From assembly GCA_017432365.1 (NCBI GenBank), contig JAFRJG010000008.1, forward strand, positions 1-38,550: 38,550 nucleotides of DNA, written 5' to 3'. The notes below the pieces were generated by a model that saw nothing but the letters and a program-made list of their open reading frames with translations, had not been told where the DNA came from and ran no database searches. Source of the DNA: Candidatus Saccharimonadota bacterium (GTDB lineage Bacteria; Patescibacteriota; Saccharimonadia; Saccharimonadales; Saccharimonadaceae). Positions 22,984-29,856 of the stretch are shown in pieces; position 1 is the first letter of the stretch, and every line of letters starts with the position of its first letter. The position numbers and the translations under genes are program-made.

Positions 22984-23572
22984 GACGGTTGTAGAAAAAT
23001 TATTCGGTTCGAAGACGCGGGCGAAGTTGCTGAAATTGTTTTTTGAGAGTCCGGACAAATCTTTTTACGTCCGCGAGATTACGCGGGTAATTGAAGAGCA
23101 GATTCATTCTGTGCGGAGGGAACTGCTGAATCTCGAGAGTATTGGGGTAGTGAAGAACGAGACGTATGATAACAAAGTATACTATGCAGCGGACATGAAA
23201 CATCCGTATGCGCACGCGCTAGTGGAGATTTTTTCGAAGAAAGTGGTACCGACGAAAGATAAAGATATTAAAGAAGGGGGATGGGAAGAGTATGTAAAGC
23301 CGGTAAAAAAATTTTTAGCGGCAGTGATGTTGACGAATCGGATTCCGGGGCAAGAGGGGATTGATTTGTTGATTATCGGGGACGACAAGACGAAGAAGTT
23401 GACGCATTGGGCGGAGATGGTGGAGAAGAAGGTGGGGAAACCGCTGAACTATGTGATTTTTTCGGTGGAAGATTTTTTGTACAGGAAGAGTGTGCGAGAT
23501 AGGTTCGTGATGGAGATTTTAGATATGGATGTAAGTGAGTTAATCGACCCTGATAAAATAATTAAGGAGTAG
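22967..23572 (+). CDS. Winged-helix protein with nucleotidyltransferase-like C-terminal domain
   Basis: 201 aa. Residues 8-75 form a clear winged helix: KTRAKLLKLFFESPDKSFYV, REITRVI, then SVRRELLNLESIGVVKNE and a wing with NKVYYAAD. The second half contains GIDLLIIGDD and a GKPLNYVIFSVEDFLYRK segment, resembling minimal nucleotidyltransferase domains fused to such regulators in CPR and archaeal genomes; the catalytic GS motif is not evident. It probably binds DNA; its target is unknown. Starts inside the end of miaA. Confidence 0.65.
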   Translation: MSTESKTVVEKLFGSKTRAKLLKLFFESPDKSFYVREITRVIEEQIHSVRRELLNLESIGVVKNETYDNKVYYAADMKHPYAHALVEIFSKKVVPTKDKDIKEGGWEEYVKPVKKFLAAVMLTNRIPGQEGIDLLIIGDDKTKKLTHWAEMVEKKVGKPLNYVIFSVEDFLYRKSVRDRFVMEILDMDVSELIDPDKIIKE

Positions 23573-23581
23573 AGTAAAAAG

Positions 23582-24031
23582 ATGTTCGAGATTGAAAATA
23601 AAAAGCCAGAAGTGATAACGATTACGACGAAACAGACGAATGTGGCGTTTAATGTGGAGGAGGGGATTATCGCAGGGAAGATTGCTGTCGGGGAGATTCA
23701 TGGACCGGGAGAGTTCGAGATTGGCGATGTGACGATTCGCGGGATTAGAGTGCCGTCAGGGAAGACGATTTATGATGCGGAGATTGGCGGGGTTCATGTA
23801 GGGATTATCGGGGGGATTGAAGAGGGGCTGGATGACCTCGGGGTCGCAGATGTGCTATGTACGTCGAGCGTAAGAGCGATTCGAGAGATTGAGCCGAAAG
23901 TAGTCGTGGCGATGGGGAATGTGGATGGAATGGTCAGCGAGCTGAAAGTAACCGCGAGGGCAGAGAAGAAATTGAAGGTAAAGAACGCAGATGCGTTGCC
24001 GGTGGCGCTGGAAGTTGTAGCATTAAGCTAA
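23582..24031 (+). CDS. MBL-fold homologue without the metal-binding motif
   Basis: 149 aa. The core EIHGPGEFEIGDVTIRGIRV, then GGVHVGIIGGIEEGL, GVADVLCTS and IEPKVVVAMGNVDG, follows the order seen in CPR/COG2220-type metallo-beta-lactamase-fold hydrolases, in which GPGEYEI, a GDLG-type segment and IPMH-type segment recur. The N-terminal part with the HxHxDH zinc motif is missing, the usual histidine after IEPK is absent, and only one histidine-rich spot remains. It is likely a non-catalytic remnant kept for another role. GGAG overlaps the stop of the previous gene. Confidence 0.55.
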   Translation: MFEIENKKPEVITITTKQTNVAFNVEEGIIAGKIAVGEIHGPGEFEIGDVTIRGIRVPSGKTIYDAEIGGVHVGIIGGIEEGLDDLGVADVLCTSSVRAIREIEPKVVVAMGNVDGMVSELKVTARAEKKLKVKNADALPVALEVVALS

Positions 24032-24060
24032 AGCATAGTTGAGATAAGAGAGGAGGAGAG

Positions 24061-24702
24061 ATGCTGAAGCTATTGGGCGGGGTGATTGTGGTCGGGATAA
24101 TTATTATCTCGATGGTGTTGCATGAATTGGCGCATGGATGGGTGGCGTATAAACTCGGAGATGATACAGCAAAAGAGGACGGACGATTGACGCTGAATCC
24201 GCTCAAACATCTGGACCCGTTTATGTCGGTGATTTTACCGGTTTTGTTATATTTGTCGGGCGGGGTAGTGTTCGGTGGAGCAAAGCCAGTACCGGTTAAC
24301 TTTTCTCGCGTAAAGGGAGGGGTCTGGGGAATGGCGCTCGTGGCGTTGGCGGGACCGATGACGAACTTTTTGTTGGCGTTTGGGGGATTTTTGGTGGGGT
24401 ATTATATGGGGGTCCTGGACGGGGCGGCGGGAGCGATTGGACAGTTGATAGGGGTGGAGTTTATTATAGTTAATCTCGGATTCATGGTGTTTAACCTGTT
24501 GCCGTTGCCGCCGCTCGACGGGTCGAGAGTGATTTATGCGGTCATGCCGGACGGAGTGAGAAGTATGATGGATAGCTTAGAGAAGGTGGGGTTAGTGTTC
24601 GTATATATCTTGATTGTGCTCGGAGGAAGGGTGTTTACGGTCTTGATGTCGGGGGCGATAACGGGGATTTTGAACGGTTTTTACTGGATTGTTGGGGCGT
24701 AA
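24061..24702 (+). CDS. Site-2 protease-like M50 family membrane metalloprotease
   Basis: 213 aa, mostly hydrophobic. HELAH at residues 21-25 is the zinc-binding HExxH inside the first helix, and LPLPPLDGSRV near 155 supplies the third ligand (the NPxxG/LDG motif region). GPMTNFLLAF is the family's central segment. There is no PDZ domain, as in the short M50B proteases. These cut transmembrane substrates within the membrane. GAGGAGGAG precedes the ATG. A new promoter follows 3 nt after the stop. Confidence 0.88.
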   Translation: MLKLLGGVIVVGIIIISMVLHELAHGWVAYKLGDDTAKEDGRLTLNPLKHLDPFMSVILPVLLYLSGGVVFGGAKPVPVNFSRVKGGVWGMALVALAGPMTNFLLAFGGFLVGYYMGVLDGAAGAIGQLIGVEFIIVNLGFMVFNLLPLPPLDGSRVIYAVMPDGVRSMMDSLEKVGLVFVYILIVLGGRVFTVLMSGAITGILNGFYWIVGA

Positions 24703-24704
24703 AT

Positions 24705-24713
24705 TGGTATAAT
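24705..24713 (+). promoter_or_regulatory. Extended -10 promoter of the structured leader RNA
   Basis: TGG plus TATAAT; the predicted start is 24720, one base before the 11-bp closing helix of the leader. Confidence 0.62.
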
Positions 24714-24719
24714 AAAAGT

Positions 24720-24874
24720 ATCCCTAGTGGCAACATGATTTTTCCTGTATACTTCATGTTTGAGGGATTTCGTGGCAGATTTCCGTGGAAATCGCGCATA
24801 AGATTTTACCCACCTTGCAACTAAGCAGGGAAAAACATAGCCGCTAGGGAACTAGAAATCTAGAACGAGGTGGG
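24720..24874 (+). ncRNA. Structured 5' leader (possible riboswitch) of the NUDIX-RNase H gene
   Basis: A 155-nt leader. The closing helix TCCCTAGTGGC (24721-24731) pairs with GCCGCTAGGGA (24840-24850), 11 bp. Inside are AACATGA/TCATGTT (24732-24738/24754-24760), GATTTC/GAAATC (24778-24783/24788-24793) and CCTTGC/GCAGGG (24813-24818/24825-24830). CCCACCTTG (24809-24817) is complementary over 9 bp to CGAGGTGGG (24866-24874), which contains the ribosome site next to the ATG. That pairing excludes the third inner hairpin. A second GATTTC at 24766-24771 offers an alternative partner. I recognise no known riboswitch class. Confidence 0.68.
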
Positions 24875-25738
24875 ATGAAACAAAGAATTCGTGTGATGGG
24901 GATTTTACGGCGGGGAGAGGAAATCCTCTTGTTAAAGAAGAGAGCCGGGCGAAGCGATGCGCCGGTTTTTTATGAGCTATTGAACGGGAAGATAAAGTTC
25001 GGAGAGCAGCCAGAGGAGGCGATGGGGCGGATTGTAAAAGATGACTTAGGGATTGACGTGAAGGAGATAAAGCTGAAGGACGTTGTGACGTTCTTGGCGT
25101 TTTCTGGAGCGAGCCAGATTGCGAATCTTTATATCATTTATGAGATTTTTGAGCGGAAAGGGAGCGGGGCGATACGGCTGGGAGAGAAATATTCCGCGTA
25201 TAAATTGGTGAAATTGGGAGAGACGAGCAAGTTGAGTCTCGAAGAGGCGTCGCGGACGGTGTTGGGACTGGAGGACGAAAAGGCGTTTTCGGGCGAGGAG
25301 CTACGAGAAGTAGTCAACGGAGCGACGGTCTATGTGGATGGGAGTTCGCGAGGAAATCCGGGACCGGCGGGGATTGGATATTATATTGTAGGGGAAGATG
25401 GGCGAATATTGAGACGGGGAGGAGAGTTTATTGGGTTTGCGACAAGTCGGGTGGCGGAGTATTATGCGCTAAAGGAGGGGGTTGAGCAGGCGGTGGAGTT
25501 GGGATTGAAAAATGTGAAGTTTGTAGGAGATAATTTGATGATGATAAATCAAATGAACGGGATTTATCGAGTCAAAAATCGGGATTTGTTGCCGATATAT
25601 CAAGATATACGGAAATTAGTAGAGGAGAACTTGACGGCGGTGGCGTTTGTACATGTGAAGCGGGAGCATAATTTACGGGCTGATGAGGAGGCAAATCGGG
25701 CGATTGATAGGCATTTTGGGGAAAATGTGATAGAATAA
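24875..25738 (+). CDS. Degenerate NUDIX domain fused to RNase HI
   Basis: 287 aa. Residues 1-130 have the NUDIX fold, but the box is eroded: G38 and E44 are kept while the R-E-U-x-E-E core reads RIVKDD (52-57). Residues 150-285 are a ribonuclease HI with all four acidic residues, D155 (VYVDGSSRGNPGP), E195 (AEYYAL), D219 (VGDNLM) and D270 (LRADEEAN), expected to cut RNA in RNA-DNA hybrids. The fusion is not the usual HBD-RNase H arrangement. A structured leader precedes it, and the rnpB promoter overlaps its stop codon. Confidence 0.85.
   Translation: MKQRIRVMGILRRGEEILLLKKRAGRSDAPVFYELLNGKIKFGEQPEEAMGRIVKDDLGIDVKEIKLKDVVTFLAFSGASQIANLYIIYEIFERKGSGAIRLGEKYSAYKLVKLGETSKLSLEEASRTVLGLEDEKAFSGEELREVVNGATVYVDGSSRGNPGPAGIGYYIVGEDGRILRRGGEFIGFATSRVAEYYALKEGVEQAVELGLKNVKFVGDNLMMINQMNGIYRVKNRDLLPIYQDIRKLVEENLTAVAFVHVKREHNLRADEEANRAIDRHFGENVIE
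25728..25736 (+). promoter_or_regulatory. Extended -10 promoter of rnpB inside the upstream stop codon
   Basis: TGA plus TAGAAT, with the last T being the first base of the TAA stop of the RNase H gene. The predicted start at 25743 coincides with the first base of helix P1 of RNase P RNA. Confidence 0.6.
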
Positions 25739-25742
25739 GCGG

Positions 25743-26084
25743 GAGCTTGAAAGACAATCGCTCGGGCGACCGAGAGGAAAGTCCGGACAGAGTAGAACGA
25801 GATAGTCGCTAACGGCGACCGCCCGTAAGGGTAGGGAAAGTACCACAGAAACAAAACTACCCGCGTCTCTCCGCGGGAAAAGGTGAAAAGAGCGAGGTAA
25901 GAGCTCGTAGCGTCGTGTGGTGACACATGACGGAGGCAAACCCTATCTTCTGCAAGGAGTGCTAAAAGCCCTGGTTCGGGGACGCACGCTTACCGCTGGA
26001 GCGAGAAAGCAATTTCTCGCCTAGATAGATGATTGTCGGTTCGCTCGCAAGAGGGAATTACAAAATCCGGCTTATTGAAAGCTC
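25743..26084 (+). ncRNA. rnpB: RNase P RNA, bacterial type A
   Basis: The catalytic RNA that matures tRNA 5' ends, about 342 nt. Conserved blocks are in order: GAGGAAAGTCCGGACA, ACAGAAA, a GGTGAAA and GTAAGAGCTC block, GGCAAACCC, AGATAGATGATTGTC and the 3' CCGGCTTA. P1 is GAGCTT (25743-25748) with AAGCTC (26079-26084), placed as in E. coli. A strong terminator starts two bases later. The 5' end fits the predicted promoter. Confidence 0.96.
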
Positions 26085-26085
26085 A

Positions 26086-26117
26086 TCAAAAATCTCCGCC
26101 TTGGCGGAGATTTTTGA
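26086..26117 (+). terminator. Bidirectional terminator between rnpB and rpmB
   Basis: A near-perfect palindrome of 15-bp arms around TT: TCAAAAATCTCCGCC and its complement. A-run and T-run flank both sides, so it can stop rnpB (+) and the infC-rpmB operon (minus). Confidence 0.85.
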
Positions 26118-26130
26118 TAGGGTTTCGGTT

Positions 26131-26343
26131 TTAGGCGGTCTTCGGCTTCGGGGAATCAAGAAGACCTTTTTTCTTCAACGTACGGAGAGCAGAAGTTGAG
26201 ACGTTAAGACGAACCTTTTGACCGTTGATAACTAAGGTCTTTTTCTGGACGTTCGGCTTAAAGGCTTTACGAGTCTTTCGCTGGGAGAAAGAAACGTTAT
26301 GACCGTACATTTTGCCTTTTCCGGAGACTTCACAGATTGCCAT
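26131..26343 (-). CDS. rpmB: 50S ribosomal protein L28
   Basis: A 70-residue basic protein. It starts [20 protein letters not shown], then KTRKAFKPNVQKKTLVINGQ and TSALRTLKKKGLLD, matching the L28 layout (C-x-TGK, NNVSH, K-R-F-PNLQ). It is the last gene of the infC operon; its start overlaps the rplT stop by one base (TAATG). L28 at the end of an infC-rpmI-rplT operon is not the textbook arrangement (usually with rpmG). Confidence 0.95.
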   Translation of the reverse strand: MAICEVSGKGKMYGHNVSFSQRKTRKAFKPNVQKKTLVINGQKVRLNVSTSALRTLKKKGLLDSPKPKTA

Positions 26344-26693
26344 TATTTGTTCTCCTTTACGGTTTTAACGATAGCTTCGAAGGCTTTCGGGTTATTTACG
26401 GCGAGTTCAGCGAGAACTTTACGGTCGAGGGAGATACCCTGTTTCTTGAGTCCGGCAATAAGCTGGGAATAAGAAAGACCGAGTTCGCGAGAAGCGTTGT
26501 TGATACGGGTAATCCAGAGGGCGCGAAGGTCGCGTTTTTTATTACGACGGTCGCGGTAAGCGTAGCGGAGGGATTTGATAACGCCCTGTTTCGCGAGGCG
26601 AAAACTACGGGTACGATAATGTTGCATCCCCTTCGCAGCCGCGAGGGTTTTCTTGTGTTTGGCGTGGGCGGCGACGCCGCGTTTAACTCTCAT
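26343..26693 (-). CDS. rplT: 50S ribosomal protein L20
   Basis: A 116-residue very basic protein needed early in 50S assembly, binding 23S r[44 protein letters not shown] and the [21 protein letters not shown] segment are canonical. In many bacteria L20 also represses its own operon. It lies 2 nt downstream of rpmI and overlaps rpmB by one base. Confidence 0.98.
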   Translation of the reverse strand: MRVKRGVAAHAKHKKTLAAAKGMQHYRTRSFRLAKQGVIKSLRYAYRDRRNKKRDLRALWITRINNASRELGLSYSQLIAGLKKQGISLDRKVLAELAVNNPKAFEAIVKTVKENK

Positions 26694-26695
26694 GA

Positions 26696-26890
26696 TTAGA
26701 CTCCTAAAGCGGTTTTAAGGTTTTTCTTGATTTTTCCGTTGACGGAAGCGGCAGTTTTCATATTACGCTTGCGAGATTTGGACTTTTTCGCAAGGATATG
26801 GTTGCCGAAGGCGCGTTCGCGAATGAGCTTTCCGGAGCCACTGATTTTGATACGTTTGGCAGTACCTTTATGCGTTTTTAACTTTGGCAT
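26696..26890 (-). CDS. rpmI: 50S ribosomal protein L35
   Basis: A 64-residue basic protein with the canonical start [20 protein letters not shown] and KSKSRKRNM in the middle. It belongs to the infC-rpmI-rplT operon. AAAGGAAAATT precedes the ATG. Confidence 0.97.
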   Translation of the reverse strand: MPKLKTHKGTAKRIKISGSGKLIRERAFGNHILAKKSKSRKRNMKTAASVNGKIKKNLKTALGV

Positions 26891-26919
26891 AATTTTCCTT
26901 TAGGTTAAATTTTTTATAC

Positions 26920-26964
26920 GGGTTCGATAAGCGTACTTATCGAGGAAGGTACGAACGGGGAACC
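26920..26964 (-). promoter_or_regulatory. Hairpins in the infC-rpmI spacer, possible L20 control site
   Basis: In the 88-bp spacer, CGATAAG-CGTA-CTTATCG (26925-26942 on +) forms a 7-bp hairpin, enclosed by GGTTC (26921-26925) and GAACC (26960-26964). In other bacteria L20 represses rpmI-rplT by binding a leader structure in this region; that role here is inference. Confidence 0.4.
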
Positions 26965-26978
26965 GTAGAAGTAGGAAA

Positions 26979-27497
26979 TTACTTTTTCCGAATTCCGACC
27001 GAGAGGTTACGTCCGCTGAACTGGGGTTTTCCTTCGACGATAACGTCGTCGCCGAGTAGGGAGATGACTTTATTTAAGAGCTCGTTGCCGAGTTCTTTAT
27101 GAGCCATTTCGCGCCCGCGAAAGACAATCATGATTTTCGCACGGTCGCCGTCGTCGAGGAAGCCACGGATTTTACGGACTTTAATGTTAAGGTCGTTATC
27201 GCTGATTTTAAGACCGATTTTCATTTGTTTTAGCTCGGACTGTTTTTCGCGAGCTTTCTTTCGGTTTTTCGCTTCTTCTTTCATGCGTTGGTATTGGAAC
27301 TTTCCCCAGTCGATAACTTTAACGACGGGAGGGTTCGCAGCGGCAGCGATTTCGACGAGGTCAACGCCAGATTTTCGGGCGAGAGCAAGGGCATCTTTAC
27401 TCGACATGAGACCGAGTTGTTCTCCACTAGCTCCAATTACGCGAACTTCAGGGTAACGAATTTCTTCGTTGATTTTGGTGCGTGAATTTTTACTAAT
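26979..27497 (-). CDS. infC: Translation initiation factor IF-3, ATT start
   Basis: 172 aa. IF-3 checks the start codon and keeps subunits apart. The first ATG in frame (27407) would cut off the conserved N-domain. Reading upstream gives S-K-N-S-R-T-K-INEEIRYPEVRVIGASGEQ, the invariant IF-3 start, beginning at ATT (27495-27497) with AAGGA about 9 nt before it. An AUU start in infC is a known autoregulatory feature, since IF-3 discriminates against it. The linker is Lys-rich and the C-domain ends GKPQFSGRNLSVGIRKK. Confidence 0.93.
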   Translation of the reverse strand: MSKNSRTKINEEIRYPEVRVIGASGEQLGLMSSKDALALARKSGVDLVEIAAAANPPVVKVIDWGKFQYQRMKEEAKNRKKAREKQSELKQMKIGLKISDNDLNIKVRKIRGFLDDGDRAKIMIVFRGREMAHKELGNELLNKVISLLGDDVIVEGKPQFSGRNLSVGIRKK

Positions 27498-27533
27498 GGG
27501 GCAGTCCTTTCTCGTTAATTAACCTTAGCGGAG

Positions 27534-27539
27534 ATTATA
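27534..27539 (-). promoter_or_regulatory. -10 box of the infC operon
   Basis: Minus strand TATAAT; the predicted start is near 27527, giving a 30-nt leader with AAGGA before the ATT start. Confidence 0.5.
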
Positions 27540-27611
27540 CTAAAATTACCTCTAAAAAGCAAGGATTTTCTCGGGGGCTAGTAGGGGCGTTAGAGAGAGC
27601 GGGGGGAGAAG

Positions 27612-29135
27612 TTAGTCGAGGCGTTGGCGTTTGCGATAAGTTAGAGCTTCGGAGAGATGAGCGACGTCGATTTCTGGGGAAGCGTCGAGGTCGGCGATGG
27701 TTTGGGCGACTTTGATGATTTTGAAATAAGAGCGGGCGGAGAGGTTCAGTTTTTCCGAGGCGTTGGCGAGGAAAGTTTCAGCGCGACTGGTCAGACGAAG
27801 GAGCGAAGAGACTTGATGAGAGGTAAGGGAAGAGTTATAGACGTCGGATTTTGAGAAACGAGAACGTTGGCGGGCGATTGCATCTGTAATTTTCTTTTTT
27901 ACAACATCGTGTTCGGAGGAAGTTGTGGAAACCTTTTGGCGGAGGTCTTTATTTTCGACGCGGTCAACTTCGATATACATGTCGATACGGTCAAAGAGAG
28001 GACCAGAGAGCTTTTTCTGGTAATTTTGAATCTGGGTTTCGGAGCAAGTACAGAGATGGGTCGGGTCGCCGAGGTAACCACAGGGGCAAGGGTTCATGGT
28101 GGCGATTAACATGAAGTCGGCGGGGTAAGTGGTTTTCGAATTGGCGCGGGAGATGGAAATAGTACGGTCCTCGAGAGGTTGGCGTAGGGCTTCGAGAACG
28201 GTACGAGGAAACTCAGGGATTTCATCGAGGAAGAGGACGCCGAGATGAGCAAGGGAAATTTCGCCAGGAGTTGCTTTTGCACCGCCGCCGATAATGGAGA
28301 CTGCGGAGGCAGTGTGATGAGGAGAACGAAAAGGGCGGGAGGTGATGACTGAATCGGAGAGACCGGTGAGAGAATGGATTTTGGTAATGGCAGTTGTCTC
28401 GGGAGGAGAGAGAGGCGGGAGAAGATTAGCGGCAGCGCGGGCGAGAAGGGTCTTTCCGGCGCCGGGAGGACCGGAGATGAGGATGTTATGATGTCCGGCG
28501 ATAGCGACGGAGAGGGCGCGTTTGGCGACGGACTGTCCGCGGATATGGTCTAAAATTGGGGCGGAAGAACCTGTTTCTTTATTTTCTACAACGAAACTAG
28601 CGGGGTCTTTCGGGGAGATTCGTTGTTCGCCTTTCAGATGAAGAAAAAGCTCGCGGAGATTTTTAACGCCGATTAAAGAGACGCCAGAGATAAGGGAAGC
28701 CTGAGCGAGATTCTGTTCAGGGAGGAAGACTTCGGTCAAACCGGCGGAACGCGCGGCTTCTACGATGTTGATGATGCCGCGGACGGGGCGAAGTTCACCA
28801 TTGAGAGAAAGCTCGCCGACAAAGAAACGATTTTTAACGTCGGATTCGAGGAGCTGGCGTGAGAGAACCATGATAGAGAGGGCGATGGAAAGGTCGAGAA
28901 AAGAGCCTTCTTTCAGGAGGTCAGCAGGAGCGAGATTGATGGTAACTTTTTTGTCGGGAAAAGAGAAGTCGGAATTGACGAGGGCGCTACGAACGCGTTC
29001 ACGAGCTTCTGTGATGGTTTTATTCGCCATACCGACGATATTGAAGGCAGGAAGACCTTTATTCATGTCGCCTTCGACCTCCACGATGCGACCTTCGTAG
29101 CCATAAGGAATGGCGGAATAGACCTTCGAAATCAT
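27612..29135 (-). CDS. comM: ComM-like AAA+ ATPase (Mg-chelatase-like, YifB family)
   Basis: 507 aa. An N-terminal Lon-protease-like fold (SAIPYGYEGRIVEVE, GLPAFNIVGMAN, INLAPADLLKEGSFLDLSIA) precedes the AAA+ module with Walker A ISGPPGAGKTLLARA near 218, FRSPHHTASAV, Walker B VLFLDEIPEF and the sensor TMNPCPCGYLGDP, with CxCG zinc-like cysteines. ComM is a branch-migration helicase needed to integrate DNA in natural transformation. With the pilus motor genes this hints at competence. A TATCCT at 29142-29147 places transcription start exactly on its ATG. Confidence 0.92.
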   Translation of the reverse strand: MISKVYSAIPYGYEGRIVEVEGDMNKGLPAFNIVGMANKTITEARERVRSALVNSDFSFPDKKVTINLAPADLLKEGSFLDLSIALSIMVLSRQLLESDVKNRFFVGELSLNGELRPVRGIINIVEAARSAGLTEVFLPEQNLAQASLISGVSLIGVKNLRELFLHLKGEQRISPKDPASFVVENKETGSSAPILDHIRGQSVAKRALSVAIAGHHNILISGPPGAGKTLLARAAANLLPPLSPPETTAITKIHSLTGLSDSVITSRPFRSPHHTASAVSIIGGGAKATPGEISLAHLGVLFLDEIPEFPRTVLEALRQPLEDRTISISRANSKTTYPADFMLIATMNPCPCGYLGDPTHLCTCSETQIQNYQKKLSGPLFDRIDMYIEVDRVENKDLRQKVSTTSSEHDVVKKKITDAIARQRSRFSKSDVYNSSLTSHQVSSLLRLTSRAETFLANASEKLNLSARSYFKIIKVAQTIADLDASPEIDVAHLSEALTYRKRQRLD

Positions 29136-29194
29136 AAGTTAAGGATAGACTAAACGGGGAAGAAGTACAAGGGGTAGCGGTTTTAGGGGGAGTA

Positions 29195-29203
29195 TGGTAA
29201 AAT
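29195..29203 (+). promoter_or_regulatory. Extended -10 promoter of tmRNA
   Basis: TGG plus TAAAAT; the predicted start near 29210 lies 4 nt before the mature 5' end. Confidence 0.55.
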
Positions 29204-29213
29204 GAAGGGAGTT

Positions 29214-29573
29214 GGGGCTGATAAAGCTTAGACGGATTATTAACAGATATCAGGCGTATCGATTGAACACCGTAAGTGTTAAATAAGTGCTAAAGAAAAC
29301 ACTGCTGCAGCGCGTGTAGCTTACATGCCTGCTTATGCCTAAGATTTAATTATAGGCTGGTCTCGAGACAAGATTCCGTAGTCGAGAGATTATCATAACA
29401 CGGGATTAAGGTTTCTTTGTAACGAAGAGAAGCTCGAAAAACTAGTTATGGAGATTTGAAGTTCTGTTCCTCGCAGCTTCAGAGATAATCCGAGAGAAAA
29501 ACGAGGAACTATGTACGTAGAATGATATCCAGTGGTAGTTCGGACCCGGAGGCAGTATCCGGCAGCTCCACCA
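29214..29573 (+). ncRNA. ssrA: Transfer-messenger RNA
   Basis: A 360-nt tmRNA that rescues stalled ribosomes. The acceptor GGGGCTG (29214-29220) pairs with CAGCTCC, followed by ACCA. The tag frame starts at GCT 29289 and ends at TAA 29340-29342, encoding AKENTAAARVAYMPAYA (17 residues), longer than most and ending AYA rather than LAA. The T-stem CCGGA/TCCGG encloses GGCAGTA instead of the usual TTCAANT-type loop, and the D-side TTCGACGG reads TTAGACGG. The flanks TTCGGAC and CAGCTCCACCA match E. coli, so the position of the loop is secure. Confidence 0.93.
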
Positions 29574-29593
29574 GAAGATTGAATAAAAAAGTT

Positions 29594-29619
29594 ATACATC
29601 TCCGAGGGAGATGTATTTT
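29594..29619 (+). terminator. Intrinsic terminator of tmRNA
   Basis: ATACATCTCC, loop GAG, GGAGATGTAT, then TTT. Confidence 0.7.
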
Positions 29620-29668
29620 GATGGTTGGGAGACGGGAAAATAGGAGAATAACAGGGGTCGAAACCAAG

Positions 29669-29706
29669 AAAAAAGACCGGTAACTGCGAGGAAAACCGGT
29701 CTTTTT
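29669..29706. terminator. Bidirectional intrinsic terminator
   Basis: AAAAAGACCGGT (29670-29681) with ACCGGTCTTTTT (29695-29706), a 12-bp helix with A-run and T-run on opposite sides. It ends the candidate sRNA on the minus strand and backs up tmRNA termination on the + strand. Confidence 0.8.
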
Positions 29707-29778
29707 GTGTAGAGTGTGGAGTTATTTTGGCTAAAAATGTTTGTTTTTGGCTTTTGATAATTTTTTTATTCAAAAGCT
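29669..29778 (-). ncRNA. Candidate small RNA (about 110 nt)
   Basis: A complete minus-strand transcription unit without a reading frame. The predicted start at 29778 opens directly into a 5' hairpin GCTTTTGA/TCAAAAGC (29750-29757/29770-29777), then an A-rich single-stranded stretch with AACTCCACACTC, whose CTCC could pair with ribosome-binding sites. The 3' end is an intrinsic terminator: AAAAAGACCGGT, loop, ACCGGTCTTTTTT. The linker and terminator lie in the sequence otherwise read as the spacer after tmRNA. Confidence 0.62.
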
Positions 29779-29784
29779 AATATA

Positions 29785-29813
29785 AATATAGCGTATCAAA
29801 ATGCTTGTGTCAA
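29785..29813 (-). promoter_or_regulatory. Consensus sigma-70 promoter of the candidate sRNA
   Basis: On the minus strand, TTGACA (29808-29813), a spacer of exactly 17 bp, and TATATT (29785-29790). Its -35 matches consensus fully, one of only two such in the window besides the rRNA promoter. Confidence 0.68.
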
Positions 29814-29856
29814 CACTTTTTTGGATAAATTTTTTATATTTTTTGAAGAACAGAGG

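Noticed and set aside
24720-24874. 6S RNA, T-box or ykkC-type riboswitch for the leader RNA
   Set aside because: No long single hairpin with central bubble, no T-box AGGGTGGNACCGCG, and no convincing ykkC core; left unnamed.
29393-29773. Minus-strand open frame of 126 codons
   Set aside because: It runs antisense through the 3' half of tmRNA and its terminators.
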